Translations under genes and position numbers: made by a program
The notes under the pieces: model-generated
Seen by the model: only the letters and a program-made list of their open reading frames with translations
What the model was told of the DNA's origin: nothing
The model's database searches: none
Part shown: positions 8,220 through 16,654 of the stretch, one piece after another
Numbering within the stretch: the first letter of the stretch is position 1
Layout: every line of letters begins with the position of its first letter
Source: JAZDEY01 sp043808325 [NCBI: Candidatus Eiseniibacteriota bacterium]
GTDB lineage: Bacteria; Arandabacterota; Arandabacteria; Arandabacterales
Direction of reading: 5' to 3'
DNA: 64,000 nucleotides
Assembly (NCBI GenBank): GCA_043808325.1
Contig: JAZDEY010000034.1
Coordinates: 1 to 64,000 of the forward strand

Positions 8220-9549
8220 CCTGGCGCAATCACTCAAGCCCCAGCCGGCACCCCGGGGGACTAGCCATAGTCTGCCGGGCCACTGCCTCGTAATCTTGGC
8301 GCTGGCACTGGTGCTGGTCGCGCCTCTTACCGTTCCGGGCACCGCATCCGCGGACAAGATCCTGGTCTACATGGACCTCGCGCAGACCGATCATCTCAAA
8401 GCCTACGGGCTTGCCTACTGGGCGTTGGAGCAGGGCTTCAGGGTCGAGTGGCTCCTGAACTACAGGGGCGGGTCCTTCATGGTAGATGCGGCGGACTTGA
8501 TCGCCCGGAAGGCCCGGCTTATGGGTGTCGCGATCGATGTGGCGCCGGCCGGGGCCGTAGCGGACGTGTATTCGACGATCGAAGGCGAGAACATGGAAGT
8601 GGTGCTCCTGGAGAAGGCGCCTGCAATTGCGGTCTATGCTCCGCCGGACAAGGAGCCCTGGGACGATGCCGTGATGCTTGCCCTCGACTACGCCGAGATT
8701 CCTTATACGGCCGTCTACGACGAGGATGTTTTGGGCGGAGCCCTAGACAATTACGACTGGCTTCATCTCCATCACGAGGACTTCACGGGGCAGTACGGCA
8801 AGTTCTACTCGAGCTACCGTAACGCCGACTGGTACAAGAAACAGGTTGAGACCTCCGAGGCCCTCGCCAAGAAACTGGGTTTTGCCAAGGTCTCGCAGCT
8901 CAAGGGAGCGGTGGCGCGCAAGATCAAGGAGTATGTTGCCCGGGGCGGATTCCTCTTCTCGATGTGCTCCGGCACCGACTCCTACGACATCGCCCTTGCC
9001 GCCGAGGGCGACGACATCGTCGCCGCGGTTTTTGACGGTGATCCCACCGATCCGCTTTACCAGCAGAAACTCGATTACTCCAAATGCTTGGCCTTCACCA
9101 ACTTCAAGGTCGATCCCAATCCGGTGGTCTACGAGTACTCCGACATCGATACCACACCCAAGGCCAGCCGCCGCGGCCAGGCCAACGATTACTTCACCCT
9201 CTTTGAATTTTCGGCCAAGCAGGATCCGATCCCTACGATGCTCACCCAGAATCATGTGGCCGTGATCAACGGTTTCATGGGCCAGACCACAGGGTTCGAG
9301 AAAGGCCTTGTGAAAAAGAGTGTGACCGTTCTTGCCGAGACTGAGGGCCAGGACGACGTGAGATACTTGCACGGGGCCTTTGGCCGCGGGACCTTTACTT
9401 TCTATGGCGGGCATGACCCGGAAGATTATCAGCACATGGTAGGAGATCCGCCAACCGATCTTGCGCTTCATAAGGACTCGCCAGGTTACCGGCTGATCCT
9501 CAATAACGTTCTCTTTCCGGCTGCACGCAAGAAGGAACAGAAGACCTGA
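8158..9549 (+). CDS. Secreted protein of the family often labelled 'asparagine synthetase B', function unknown
   Basis: The ORF encodes 463 residues, with a hydrophobic signal segment at about residues 44-65 ending GTASA, then a globular domain. Diagnostic blocks are KILVYMDLAQTDHLKAYGLAYWALEQG, EWLLNYRGGSF, GGFLFSMCSGTDSYDIALAAEG and FYGGHDPED. I recall this family being annotated 'asparagine synthetase B' in Bacteroidetes and Chlorobi genomes, but nothing here resembles the AsnB Ntn-hydrolase or synthetase domains. The GGFLF-x-MCS turn resembles a class I amidotransferase-like fold. The TTG at 8158 is preferred because AAGGAG lies five bases upstream; it overlaps the TPR gene by 62 bp in another frame. 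The next downstream in-frame starts would shorten only the leader. Confidence 0.65.
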   Translation: MILQSVRKRRGLRRALRANPSLAQSLKPQPAPRGTSHSLPGHCLVILALALVLVAPLTVPGTASADKILVYMDLAQTDHLKAYGLAYWALEQGFRVEWLLNYRGGSFMVDAADLIARKARLMGVAIDVAPAGAVADVYSTIEGENMEVVLLEKAPAIAVYAPPDKEPWDDAVMLALDYAEIPYTAVYDEDVLGGALDNYDWLHLHHEDFTGQYGKFYSSYRNADWYKKQVETSEALAKKLGFAKVSQLKGAVARKIKEYVARGGFLFSMCSGTDSYDIALAAEGDDIVAAVFDGDPTDPLYQQKLDYSKCLAFTNFKVDPNPVVYEYSDIDTTPKASRRGQANDYFTLFEFSAKQDPIPTMLTQNHVAVINGFMGQTTGFEKGLVKKSVTVLAETEGQDDVRYLHGAFGRGTFTFYGGHDPEDYQHMVGDPPTDLALHKDSPGYRLILNNVLFPAARKKEQKT

Positions 9550-9579
9550 CGGGCCACGGGCCGTGAAAGCGAGGACACA

Positions 9580-10446
9580 TTGCAGTCATCTCCTGAATGC
9601 TTCCCGTGCTCGATAAACCAGGCCCTGAGGACGGCGATAATGGCAGGGCTCAGCGAGGAGGTCCAGAATGCGGTGGTGCTGGAAGCCGAGCGAGCCCTGG
9701 TCGGGACCGATCATCGTGTGCCGCCCGCAGTGATTGCCACTGCTGCGATCAAGGCGGCCGAGGAACTCTATGGCGGAGTCGATCCCTTCCTTGAGATGAA
9801 GGTGAGGACCACCGAAGAGGCGCTCTCGCTCTACCGGGCAATGGTGCCGGATGTCGCGACGAGGCTTGCCACGATGACGCCGGTTGAGCGGATCCGTTAT
9901 TGCGGCAAACTTGCGGCGGTCGGCAACATCATAGACTTTGGTGTCGGGCTCGAATTCGATCTTGAGAGAACGCTTGCCGAGACGATGGCGACACGGCTCG
10001 CGATCGACGATTCCGAACGGTTCTATGAAGCGACGATGGCGGGTGAGAGTCTGCTCGTCATCTCCGACAATGCCGGGGAAATCGTGTTTGACAGGTTCCT
10101 GATGGATGAGGTCGTGGGCTTAGGGAAGCAAGTCTACCTGAGCGTCAAGTCCGGCCCGATCCTCAATGATGCCACGCTTGATGATGCCCGGCGGGCGGGC
10201 ATCGGCGAGCCCGTTCGGGTGATCGAGACAGGCTCCTCAAGCCTGGGGGTCATTTTCGAGGAGTGTAGTGAGGAGTTCCGAGACCTCTTCCGGAGTGCGG
10301 GGGTTGTGCTCTCCAAGGGGCAGGCAAACTACGAAACCTTGGATGAAACTTCGCGGGACGTCTTCTTCATCCTGCGCGCCAAGTGCCCGATTGTCGCCCG
10401 GCATCTGAGCGTACCCACCGGCTCCTCAGTCCTCAGATTTAAATAG
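9580..10446 (+). CDS. DUF89 / ARMT1-like damage-control phosphatase
   Basis: The 288-residue protein belongs to the DUF89 metal-dependent phosphatases. It shows the bacterial/archaeal subtype's N-terminal CFPC motif (residues 8-11), the metal-binding block SDNAGEIVFDRFL, the VKSGPILNDAT segment and the GQANYETL motif near the end. DUF89 enzymes hydrolyse phosphate from damaged sugar phosphates or related metabolites; the substrate here is unknown. The start is TTG with an AGGA site upstream. It is the last gene of the operon beginning at 2336. Its stop codon (10444-10446) lies inside a palindromic repeat, so the last codons may derive from a repeat insertion. Confidence 0.85.
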   Translation: MQSSPECFPCSINQALRTAIMAGLSEEVQNAVVLEAERALVGTDHRVPPAVIATAAIKAAEELYGGVDPFLEMKVRTTEEALSLYRAMVPDVATRLATMTPVERIRYCGKLAAVGNIIDFGVGLEFDLERTLAETMATRLAIDDSERFYEATMAGESLLVISDNAGEIVFDRFLMDEVVGLGKQVYLSVKSGPILNDATLDDARRAGIGEPVRVIETGSSSLGVIFEECSEEFRDLFRSAGVVLSKGQANYETLDETSRDVFFILRAKCPIVARHLSVPTGSSVLRFK

Positions 10447-10463
10447 GGACACACCCCATTTTC
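10441..10463 (+). repeat. Dispersed repeat, copy 1 (AGGGACACACCCC family)
   Basis: Contains AGGGACACACCCCATTTTC preceded by AAAT. The same sequence recurs at 12258-12340 (as an inverted pair), partly at 14431-14450 and at 41846-41885. Here it lies between two convergent genes and its TAG is the stop codon of the DUF89 gene. Confidence 0.85.
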
Positions 10464-10482
10464 TGCTGCATTCGCGTGGGGG

Positions 10483-10836
10483 CTAGAAGTACTCCTCGGT
10501 TGGCAGGCCCACTTTTCCCTCGACCTTTGTGAGCCGATCGTGCAATCGCCTCAAGCGTGCATCTGTGAGGACGCCGACTTCCTGCTTCACGTCTTCTATG
10601 TCCTTCACTACCCTGGCCAATATGGTCTGCATCCAGTCTTTGAAAGCGGCGAACTCAGACCGATATGATGCGAAGTCATCCCTTAGGAACTTCAGATCTA
10701 CGCGAAGAAAGTCCACATCATTCTTGGCTGCAAGGCCCTTCACGTCTGCCTTGGTAGCGAAGTTCTTCAGGTCTGCCCTGGTAGCAAGGTGCTTAAGATC
10801 TGCTATGGTGACGGGTCTGCTTTTCCTAAGTGCCAT
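10483..10836 (-). CDS. Small coiled-coil protein of unknown function
   Basis: This 117-residue protein has short repeats (ADLKHLATRADLKNFATKADVKGL) followed by a long predicted coiled coil (VDFLRVDLKFLRDDF to RLRRLHDRLTKVEGKVG). It has no signal peptide or catalytic motif. Proteins of this look are common as small stand-alone genes, sometimes beside toxin-antitoxin or mobile genes. The ATG at 10836 (MALRKS) is preferred over an earlier in-frame ATG because a GGAGGAGGG stretch precedes it. It ends 20 bp from a palindromic repeat. Confidence 0.55.
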   Translation of the reverse strand: MALRKSRPVTIADLKHLATRADLKNFATKADVKGLAAKNDVDFLRVDLKFLRDDFASYRSEFAAFKDWMQTILARVVKDIEDVKQEVGVLTDARLRRLHDRLTKVEGKVGLPTEEYF

Positions 10837-10990
10837 CGATTTCCTGCCCTCCTCCTCCCACACCCAAGTCCCACCTACCACACAATGCTTCATCGCAAAA
10901 CATCCACCCTAAAATGGTAACATACCAGGGGCCTTTGTCAACTAATGCAGTGGGTCCTGATAGGGTAGCATGACCGGTCGATGGTTCGGC

Positions 10991-11020
10991 TTGACGGCCA
11001 ATCAAAAGTCGTGATACAAT
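10991..11020 (+). promoter_or_regulatory. Predicted promoter of the beta-helix gene
   Basis: TTGACG (10991-10996), an 18-bp spacer and TACAAT (11015-11020) lie 58 bp before the ATG. AGGAGG (11064-11069) is the ribosome-binding site. Confidence 0.5.
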
Positions 11021-11077
11021 ACGATTGTTCGCTACAGATATGGCTGGTACCTAGCCTTCTGCTAGGAGGCACTTCAA

Positions 11078-12247
11078 ATGCGCATCCTAATCATGCTAAT
11101 GGGAGTCGTGGTGGTGCTGTATGCCGGAATAGCCTTGGGCCATACGATCTGCATCAGACCCGACGGAACCGGTGATGTGACCACAATCCGCGCGGGGATG
11201 GATTCCGCTGGGGTCGGAGACACGCTGCTCCTGGCCAGCGGCACTTTTACGGGGGCAGGTAATCATGATCTCATAGTTCCTGGGAAGTCACTTGTGATCA
11301 GATCCGAGGCGGGCAATTCCGCCGATTGCACGATCGACTGCGAGGGGCAGTATGGCTTCCAGTTCTGGACGGACCGGACGGTCGTTGATGGTCTGACGAT
11401 CTCCAATGCCGGATCAAGCGCCGTGCGCATCCACTATGACCGGTATCGCGAGCCGGCGCCGCCGCACACTCCCGATGTCACTTTCACCAATTGCGTCTTC
11501 GCGTCGAACTCCGGGTTCCAGGGTGGGGCAGTCAAGATTGATTGCTCGGTTGGCCTAGTCCTTATCAAGAACTGCGAGTTTGTCTCTAATTACGCTGAGT
11601 ACGAGGGCGGGGCCGTGTACGTGTATGGAATCGGCGGATCGCTTGATCTCACCATCAAGAATTGCATATTCCGCGACAACAGCACGCAGAACTGGGGCGG
11701 GGCCATAAGCTGCTCTCGGCACGAAGTCTGGGTAGCCATCGTCAGCTCGATCTTCTATCATAATTCCGCCGGGTCGGGTGGAGGCCTTTCGGCTGGGATC
11801 GTTTACGGAGGAGTCCAGAGTTGTACCTTTATCGCGAATTACGCCGCCGAGGGCAGTGGGATTGCTGCCGGAGAGAACATGCGCTACTTCAATTGCATAA
11901 TGGCTTACGGCACCGGTGGCTACAGCGTTTCCTACCAACCGTCCGAGTATTACCCTTACCCGGACATACGATGTACCGACATTTATGGTAACGAGGGCGG
12001 TGACTGGGTGGGACCAATAGCTGACCTACTCGGCCAGGATGGCAACTTCTCGGAGTGCCCCGGGTTCTGCAATTCTGAAATGGAGCCCTACGATCTCCGC
12101 CTGTGCAGTACTTCGCCCTGTCTTCCGGGAAACAACCCTACGGGGTACAACTGTCCACTCGTCGGGGCTCTCGGGGAAGGCTGTGTCTGCGGTCCGAGTG
12201 AGACGCACGCTACAACCTGGGGCGCCATCAAGGCGATGTACAAGTAG
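11078..12247 (+). CDS. Secreted right-handed beta-helix (pectate-lyase-like) protein
   Basis: The 389-residue protein has a signal peptide (residues 1-21) and then degenerate parallel beta-helix repeats typical of Pmp-like or pectate-lyase-fold surface proteins: repeated N-C-x-F-x-x-N-x-A/S and GGA units (FTNCVFASNSGFQGGAV, IKNCEFVSNYAEYEGGAV, IKNCIFRDNSTQNWGGAI). Many cysteines near the C terminus may form disulfides. It ends WGAIKAMYK, a short tail I recall on beta-helix proteins of related candidate phyla; its role is unknown. No catalytic residues can be named. It has its own promoter and a strong AGGAGG site. Confidence 0.78.
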   Translation: MRILIMLMGVVVVLYAGIALGHTICIRPDGTGDVTTIRAGMDSAGVGDTLLLASGTFTGAGNHDLIVPGKSLVIRSEAGNSADCTIDCEGQYGFQFWTDRTVVDGLTISNAGSSAVRIHYDRYREPAPPHTPDVTFTNCVFASNSGFQGGAVKIDCSVGLVLIKNCEFVSNYAEYEGGAVYVYGIGGSLDLTIKNCIFRDNSTQNWGGAISCSRHEVWVAIVSSIFYHNSAGSGGGLSAGIVYGGVQSCTFIANYAAEGSGIAAGENMRYFNCIMAYGTGGYSVSYQPSEYYPYPDIRCTDIYGNEGGDWVGPIADLLGQDGNFSECPGFCNSEMEPYDLRLCSTSPCLPGNNPTGYNCPLVGALGEGCVCGPSETHATTWGAIKAMYK

Positions 12248-12257
12248 CAAAAATCAG

Positions 12258-12340
12258 AAATAGGGACACACCCCATTTTCCTATAATGCGTTTAGGGGCC
12301 AAGGTGCGCCGCCCCGAAAATGGGGTGTGTCCCTGTTTTC
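12258..12340. repeat. Inverted pair of the AGGGACACACCCC repeat (copies 2 and 3)
   Basis: AGGGACACACCCCATTTTC at 12262-12280 and its exact reverse complement at 12316-12334 form a 19-bp perfect stem around a 35-nt loop. The unit fills the gap between the convergent beta-helix and M6 peptidase genes, like a BIME, and could act as a two-way transcription stop. Confidence 0.88.
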
Positions 12341-12351
12341 TCTGTTTTCTA

Positions 12352-14364
12352 CTACCTGGTGATTGTGAGTCGCGCGGTTGCCGCCTTCGCTCCAGACGTA
12401 ACTCGCACGAAGTAGACGCCGGGGGAGGCCGCCTTACCGCCGCTCGTCTTGCCGTCCCAGTAGGCCTCGAAGGCGCCGGCCGCGTTCTCGACCCGCGTGG
12501 GCTCGAGCGTCCGCAGTAGCCTTCCCGTTACATCGTACACTCCGGCCGCCGCATTGCGGGATGGGGCCGAGAAGACGATCCGTGCGCGATCGGTCGCCGG
12601 GTTCGGGTTGACCGAAACGATTCGGAATTCAACCGGCCCTGTGCCTGCCACGCCGGCGAGATCATAGATCTCGAAGTCGGCGTCCGACAGGTCGTAGGCT
12701 GAATAACCCGAGGGATCATAGGCCACAACCTTTATCTTGCATTGGGCGGATGGCGCCTGGGTGATGTCCCACGCAAGGCTCCCCGTGTTGGCTAGACCAT
12801 GTCCCAGCACGTACGGGAAAGTAGCGCCCCCATCCAGGGAAAGCAGGACGCTCACCGAGTCCACCGCGAGATCATCAAAGGCCGACCATCTCACGGTATC
12901 CTGAGTACCGATCTCAAAGGACTCGCCGCCATTGGGCCCCGTGACCGCGACCGTCGGTGGAATCAGGTTCACGGCCACGCTCACATACCCGTCGGCACCA
13001 TCCAAGTGGATGTTGTAGATCGAAACCCCGGTCGCAACATCGTCGTAATCCCGGGTATTGGGAGTGGACAGGAGGTTAAAGGCGTAGTTGGGATTGTTGG
13101 TGCCGCCGCTTCCCGGCCAGGGATCGCCGGCATCTCCCCTATTGTTGTAATACTCAAGATCGCACTCCCCATCGGCTTGCTCCATGCCAACCAGGTAGTG
13201 AGGATACCCGCTTCCGCACATCTGGTTATCGTTGTTCCACATATTCTCATCGACGTGGTAGATGACTATCCCGCTGCTGGGAGCATAGGAATCGAACATG
13301 GTCTGCCTGCGGTGCTCGAGCATGAAGAACTCGGCGCCCGGGGAGCCGTTGGTCCATATCTTATATGCCACGGCATTGTCCTCTACCTGGGGAACCAGGA
13401 CATCGAAGAGGCTGCCGGTGGGGACAACCGGGGTCAGGAAGCCAAGCAGGGCTTTGTCCCAAGCGTCTATGTGCACGGGCGTGATGCCGCCGTTGCCCCA
13501 GCTTCCGGAGGCCATCAGCGACCAGTAGCCGAGCCCGCGCGAATCGTAGCCGTAATCATAAAGGTCGGGGCATCCCAGGACGTGACCGAACTCGTGGCAG
13601 AAGACCCCGATCTTTCCATCTTCGGGCTCGGTGGAGTAAGACGACGCATATACGCCGTCCACCGAAACGTTGTAGTAGGTGGACCAGGCGTGGGAATGGA
13701 TGTCGTTGGGGTTACCGGTCTGTTCGTAGCCGCGCCCCGCATGAACCACAAAGAGGGCATCGACGTAGCCATCGTCGTCACCCGAGTCAGGAATGCCGTC
13801 CGGGCCGTCATTATCATACTGAGAAAAATCGACGTAAGGATCGGCGGCAACGACCGCGTCTTCCACCATCTTCTGGCAGTTGTGTGGGTAGTCGCCGTAG
13901 ATGCCCCGCTGCCCGTCAACGTAGTAGGCATAGGTCTGCGGCATCCGCAGCCAGTTGGTGACCTGGCCGGTCACCGTGAAGTTGCCGTATGAATTCTCGA
14001 GGTAGTAATCACGCATGCTCCCCGTTGGATAGGTGCCAACGGAGAAAAGCAGATCGGTGTAATGAGACGGCGGGTAGGTGGTTTGGTTGGCCACGTTGTC
14101 GGAGAAATCGACCAGGATCACGATCGCCTGCCGCGCCGTTACGAGCATCGGCGCTCCCGGCGCAAGATGATACACCTGGTTCTCGCCGAGGTTGTTGACT
14201 CCGAGGCTGCGAGCAGCCTGCTCGAGGGCCTGCTCCTCGGCGAGCTTGCCCTCGGCCCTCAGGAGATCAACGAGCCCGGGCTCAAGCGGCATTGCGGAAG
14301 CGAGACTCGCCCCGATCACAATCACGGCCAGGAAGACTGCTACCCCGACACATCTAAACATCAT
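12352..14364 (-). CDS. Secreted M6-family metallopeptidase (immune inhibitor A-like)
   Basis: The 670-residue protein has a signal peptide (residues 1-24) and an M6 peptidase domain with the zinc site HEFGHVLGCPDLYD (HExxHxxGxxD) and the downstream WSLMASGSW Met-turn. An Ig-like domain follows (PPTVAVTGPNGGESFEIG), then a FlgD-like/T9SS-CTD-like C terminus (FSAPSRNAAAGVYDVTGR to SPGVYFVRVTSG). It is a likely cell-surface or released protease. The adjacent gene at 14443-16449 is a close paralogue with the same domain order, so the pair arose by tandem duplication. An AGGAGG site precedes two adjacent ATG codons (14364 and 14361); the second has better spacing. Confidence 0.92.
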   Translation of the reverse strand: MMFRCVGVAVFLAVIVIGASLASAMPLEPGLVDLLRAEGKLAEEQALEQAARSLGVNNLGENQVYHLAPGAPMLVTARQAIVILVDFSDNVANQTTYPPSHYTDLLFSVGTYPTGSMRDYYLENSYGNFTVTGQVTNWLRMPQTYAYYVDGQRGIYGDYPHNCQKMVEDAVVAADPYVDFSQYDNDGPDGIPDSGDDDGYVDALFVVHAGRGYEQTGNPNDIHSHAWSTYYNVSVDGVYASSYSTEPEDGKIGVFCHEFGHVLGCPDLYDYGYDSRGLGYWSLMASGSWGNGGITPVHIDAWDKALLGFLTPVVPTGSLFDVLVPQVEDNAVAYKIWTNGSPGAEFFMLEHRRQTMFDSYAPSSGIVIYHVDENMWNNDNQMCGSGYPHYLVGMEQADGECDLEYYNNRGDAGDPWPGSGGTNNPNYAFNLLSTPNTRDYDDVATGVSIYNIHLDGADGYVSVAVNLIPPTVAVTGPNGGESFEIGTQDTVRWSAFDDLAVDSVSVLLSLDGGATFPYVLGHGLANTGSLAWDITQAPSAQCKIKVVAYDPSGYSAYDLSDADFEIYDLAGVAGTGPVEFRIVSVNPNPATDRARIVFSAPSRNAAAGVYDVTGRLLRTLEPTRVENAAGAFEAYWDGKTSGGKAASPGVYFVRVTSGAKAATARLTITR

Positions 14365-14430
14365 ACCCTCCTCTGTTCACACTCATCAGATGCACATCTT
14401 CGCGGACACTCAACTCGCGCGGTCTCGCCG

Positions 14431-14450
14431 CACCCCATTTTTCTATTTTG
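14431..14450. repeat. Partial copy of the AGGGACACACCCC repeat
   Basis: CACCCCATTTTTC matches one half of the dispersed repeat. It abuts, and on the minus strand contains, the stop codon of the upstream M6 paralogue. The 5' half (AGGGACA) is absent. Confidence 0.45.
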
Positions 14451-16449
14451 TAAGGGTGACTCGGGCGGTTTCGGCGCTGCCCCCGGAGGTCACGCGCACG
14501 AAATAGACTCCCGGTGACATCGCGGCACCCCGCGCGTTAGCCCCATCCCAATATGCCTCGAAGGCACCGCCACCGGTCGGGCTCGCGCTTACGGGAAGCG
14601 CTTTCACAAGCCGGCCCGTGATGTCGTAGACATTGGCGCCGACGCCGCGATGAGGCGACGAGAAGACGACAGTTGTCGCGCCGCTTGACGGATTCGGATT
14701 GATGGAAACGATCTTGAACTCCTGGGGCTGCGTCGCCGGGACTCCCGCGGGATCGAATATCTCGAAGTCGGCGTCGGAGCCGTCGTAAGCGGAGTAGCCC
14801 GAGCGGTCGTAGGCGACCACTCTTATCCGGCATTGGGTCGACATCGGTCCGGCGACATTCCACACGAATGAGGAATCGTTGGCCTCACCGTGGGCAAGCA
14901 CGGTGGGGAAGGTCGCCCCGCCATCGGTCGAAAGTAGAATGCTTACCGAATCGACCTCGATGTCATCGAACGCAATCCATCGGATGGTATCCGGATCACC
15001 CATCTCAAAGAGTTCGCCGCCGTTTGGGGTCGACAAGGTCACCGTAGGTGGAACCAGGCCCACCGCCACACTGATATAGCCCACGCCCTCAGTGAAATGG
15101 ATGTTGTAGATTGATACTCCGGTGGCGGCGTTGGCATAAGACTTGGAATCGGGTGTTGAGATCAGGTTCAATCGGGTATTGGGATTGTAGGTTCCGCCCG
15201 AGCCGGGGTAGGGATCGCCGGCGTCGCCCTGGTTCACGTTGCTCTCAAGGTCACACTCGCCGTCGGCCTGTTCGACCGCCACCCGATAGTGCGGACTGCC
15301 GCTGCCACAAAGTTGGCTGTTGTTGTTGGACGTGTTCTCATCGACGTGGTAAATCACCAGACCCTTGCTGGGCAAATTGAAATCGAATTTGACTTTTCGG
15401 CGGTGCTCGACGACGAAATACTCCTTGTTGGGGGCGCCGTTGGTCCAGACCTTGTAGGCAACCGGATAATCTTCAACCCGCTCGATTGGCACGTCGATCA
15501 GGTTGCCTGTGGGAACAACCGGAGTAATGTAGCCCAACTTTATCTTGCCCATGGCATCGATATGGCAAGGGGTTATGCCCGCGCCGCACCAGCTTCCGGA
15601 TGCCATAAGCGACCACTTGCCGACGCCTTCCGAGTCATAGCCGTAATCGTAAAGATCCGGCAGGCCCAGCACGTGCCCGAACTCGTGGGCAAACACGCCG
15701 CACTTGCCGTCCTCCGGTTCCATTGAGTATCGGTTGATGTAGACCCCGTCAACCGCGATCGGAGTTCTTGTGTAACCGGCATGGGAGTGGATGTCGTTGA
15801 CGTTGCCCGACGTCTCATAGCCCGTTCCGGAGTGGATCACAAAGAGGGCATCGACGTAGCCGTCATCGTCGGCCGAGTGTGGTATGCCATCGGGGCCGTT
15901 GTTGTCGTACTGCGAAAAGTCCACATAGGGATCTGCGGCTGCGACCGCGTCTTCCACCATCTTCTTGGCGTTGCGTGGATATGTGCCGAAGCCCTTCTGG
16001 CCGTCAACATAGTAGGCGTAGGTCTGGGGCATCCGGTACCAGCTCGAGACCTCACCGGGCACGTCGAAATTGCCGTAAGAGTTCTCAAGGTAATAATCCC
16101 GCATACTGCCGGTCGTGAAGGTGCCAACCGAGAAAAGTAGCGAATTGAAGTAAGGCGCCGGGTGAGCCACGGTATCGGCCAGGTGGTCGGAGAAGTCAAC
16201 GATGATGACAACCGCGGCCCGCGTGGTCATTACCAAGGCCTTTCCCCCTTCAAGCTCGTAGACGTTATTCTCCCCGAACTGCTCGAAGCCGCGGGCGATC
16301 GCCTGCTCCATAAAGGCTCCCTCCTCGGCGAGCTTGCCCTCAGCCCGGAGTTTTTCGATTAGGTCGGGATGCAACGGCATGGTGACCACAGGCTTGGCTA
16401 CCGACAGGGCTACAAGCACGACCACTGCGACGGCTAAAGCTCTCGACAT
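14443..16449 (-). CDS. Secreted M6-family metallopeptidase, tandem paralogue
   Basis: This 668-residue protein is collinear with the product of 12352-14364. It has a signal peptide ending about residue 23, the active-site motif HEFGHVLGLPDLYD, WSLMASGSW, an Ig-like module and a FlgD-like C-terminal domain (MSPGVYFVRVTSGGSAETARVTLTK). It keeps the canonical Gly-Leu-Pro-Asp after the HExxH, where the paralogue has Gly-Cys-Pro-Asp. The start has GAAGGGGG upstream. The two genes point the same way with a 78-bp gap and may be co-transcribed. Confidence 0.92.
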   Translation of the reverse strand: MSRALAVAVVVLVALSVAKPVVTMPLHPDLIEKLRAEGKLAEEGAFMEQAIARGFEQFGENNVYELEGGKALVMTTRAAVVIIVDFSDHLADTVAHPAPYFNSLLFSVGTFTTGSMRDYYLENSYGNFDVPGEVSSWYRMPQTYAYYVDGQKGFGTYPRNAKKMVEDAVAAADPYVDFSQYDNNGPDGIPHSADDDGYVDALFVIHSGTGYETSGNVNDIHSHAGYTRTPIAVDGVYINRYSMEPEDGKCGVFAHEFGHVLGLPDLYDYGYDSEGVGKWSLMASGSWCGAGITPCHIDAMGKIKLGYITPVVPTGNLIDVPIERVEDYPVAYKVWTNGAPNKEYFVVEHRRKVKFDFNLPSKGLVIYHVDENTSNNNSQLCGSGSPHYRVAVEQADGECDLESNVNQGDAGDPYPGSGGTYNPNTRLNLISTPDSKSYANAATGVSIYNIHFTEGVGYISVAVGLVPPTVTLSTPNGGELFEMGDPDTIRWIAFDDIEVDSVSILLSTDGGATFPTVLAHGEANDSSFVWNVAGPMSTQCRIRVVAYDRSGYSAYDGSDADFEIFDPAGVPATQPQEFKIVSINPNPSSGATTVVFSSPHRGVGANVYDITGRLVKALPVSASPTGGGAFEAYWDGANARGAAMSPGVYFVRVTSGGSAETARVTLTK

Positions 16450-16654
16450 GACAAACCCCCTTCATGCGCTCGGATCAACGCCTGAGCGCGGCTCCATAAC
16501 ACCCCTTTAGACATAATCTTCTACATAAAGGATACCACAAAATGCCCGGAAAATAAAGCTTCATCAGGCCGCAGGCCGCCTAGGAGAGATCGAGGATGAA
16601 GTCGCAGAAGGGAATCCTGCAATCCTGCCGCGCATGGGCAGCAACAGCCTGGGG

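Noticed and set aside
6432-8357. 641-codon open frame on the - strand across the TPR gene
   Set aside because: The + strand has the signal peptide, TPR repeats and operon overlap; the minus-strand product has no domain pattern.
8158-9549. Calling the secreted protein asparagine synthetase
   Set aside because: The family is often labelled that way, but no N-terminal Cys glutaminase or AsnB synthetase motifs are present and it is exported.
12799-13992. 397-codon + strand frame across the first M6 gene
   Set aside because: It is a shadow of the M6 peptidase, whose zinc motif and paralogue fix the coding strand.
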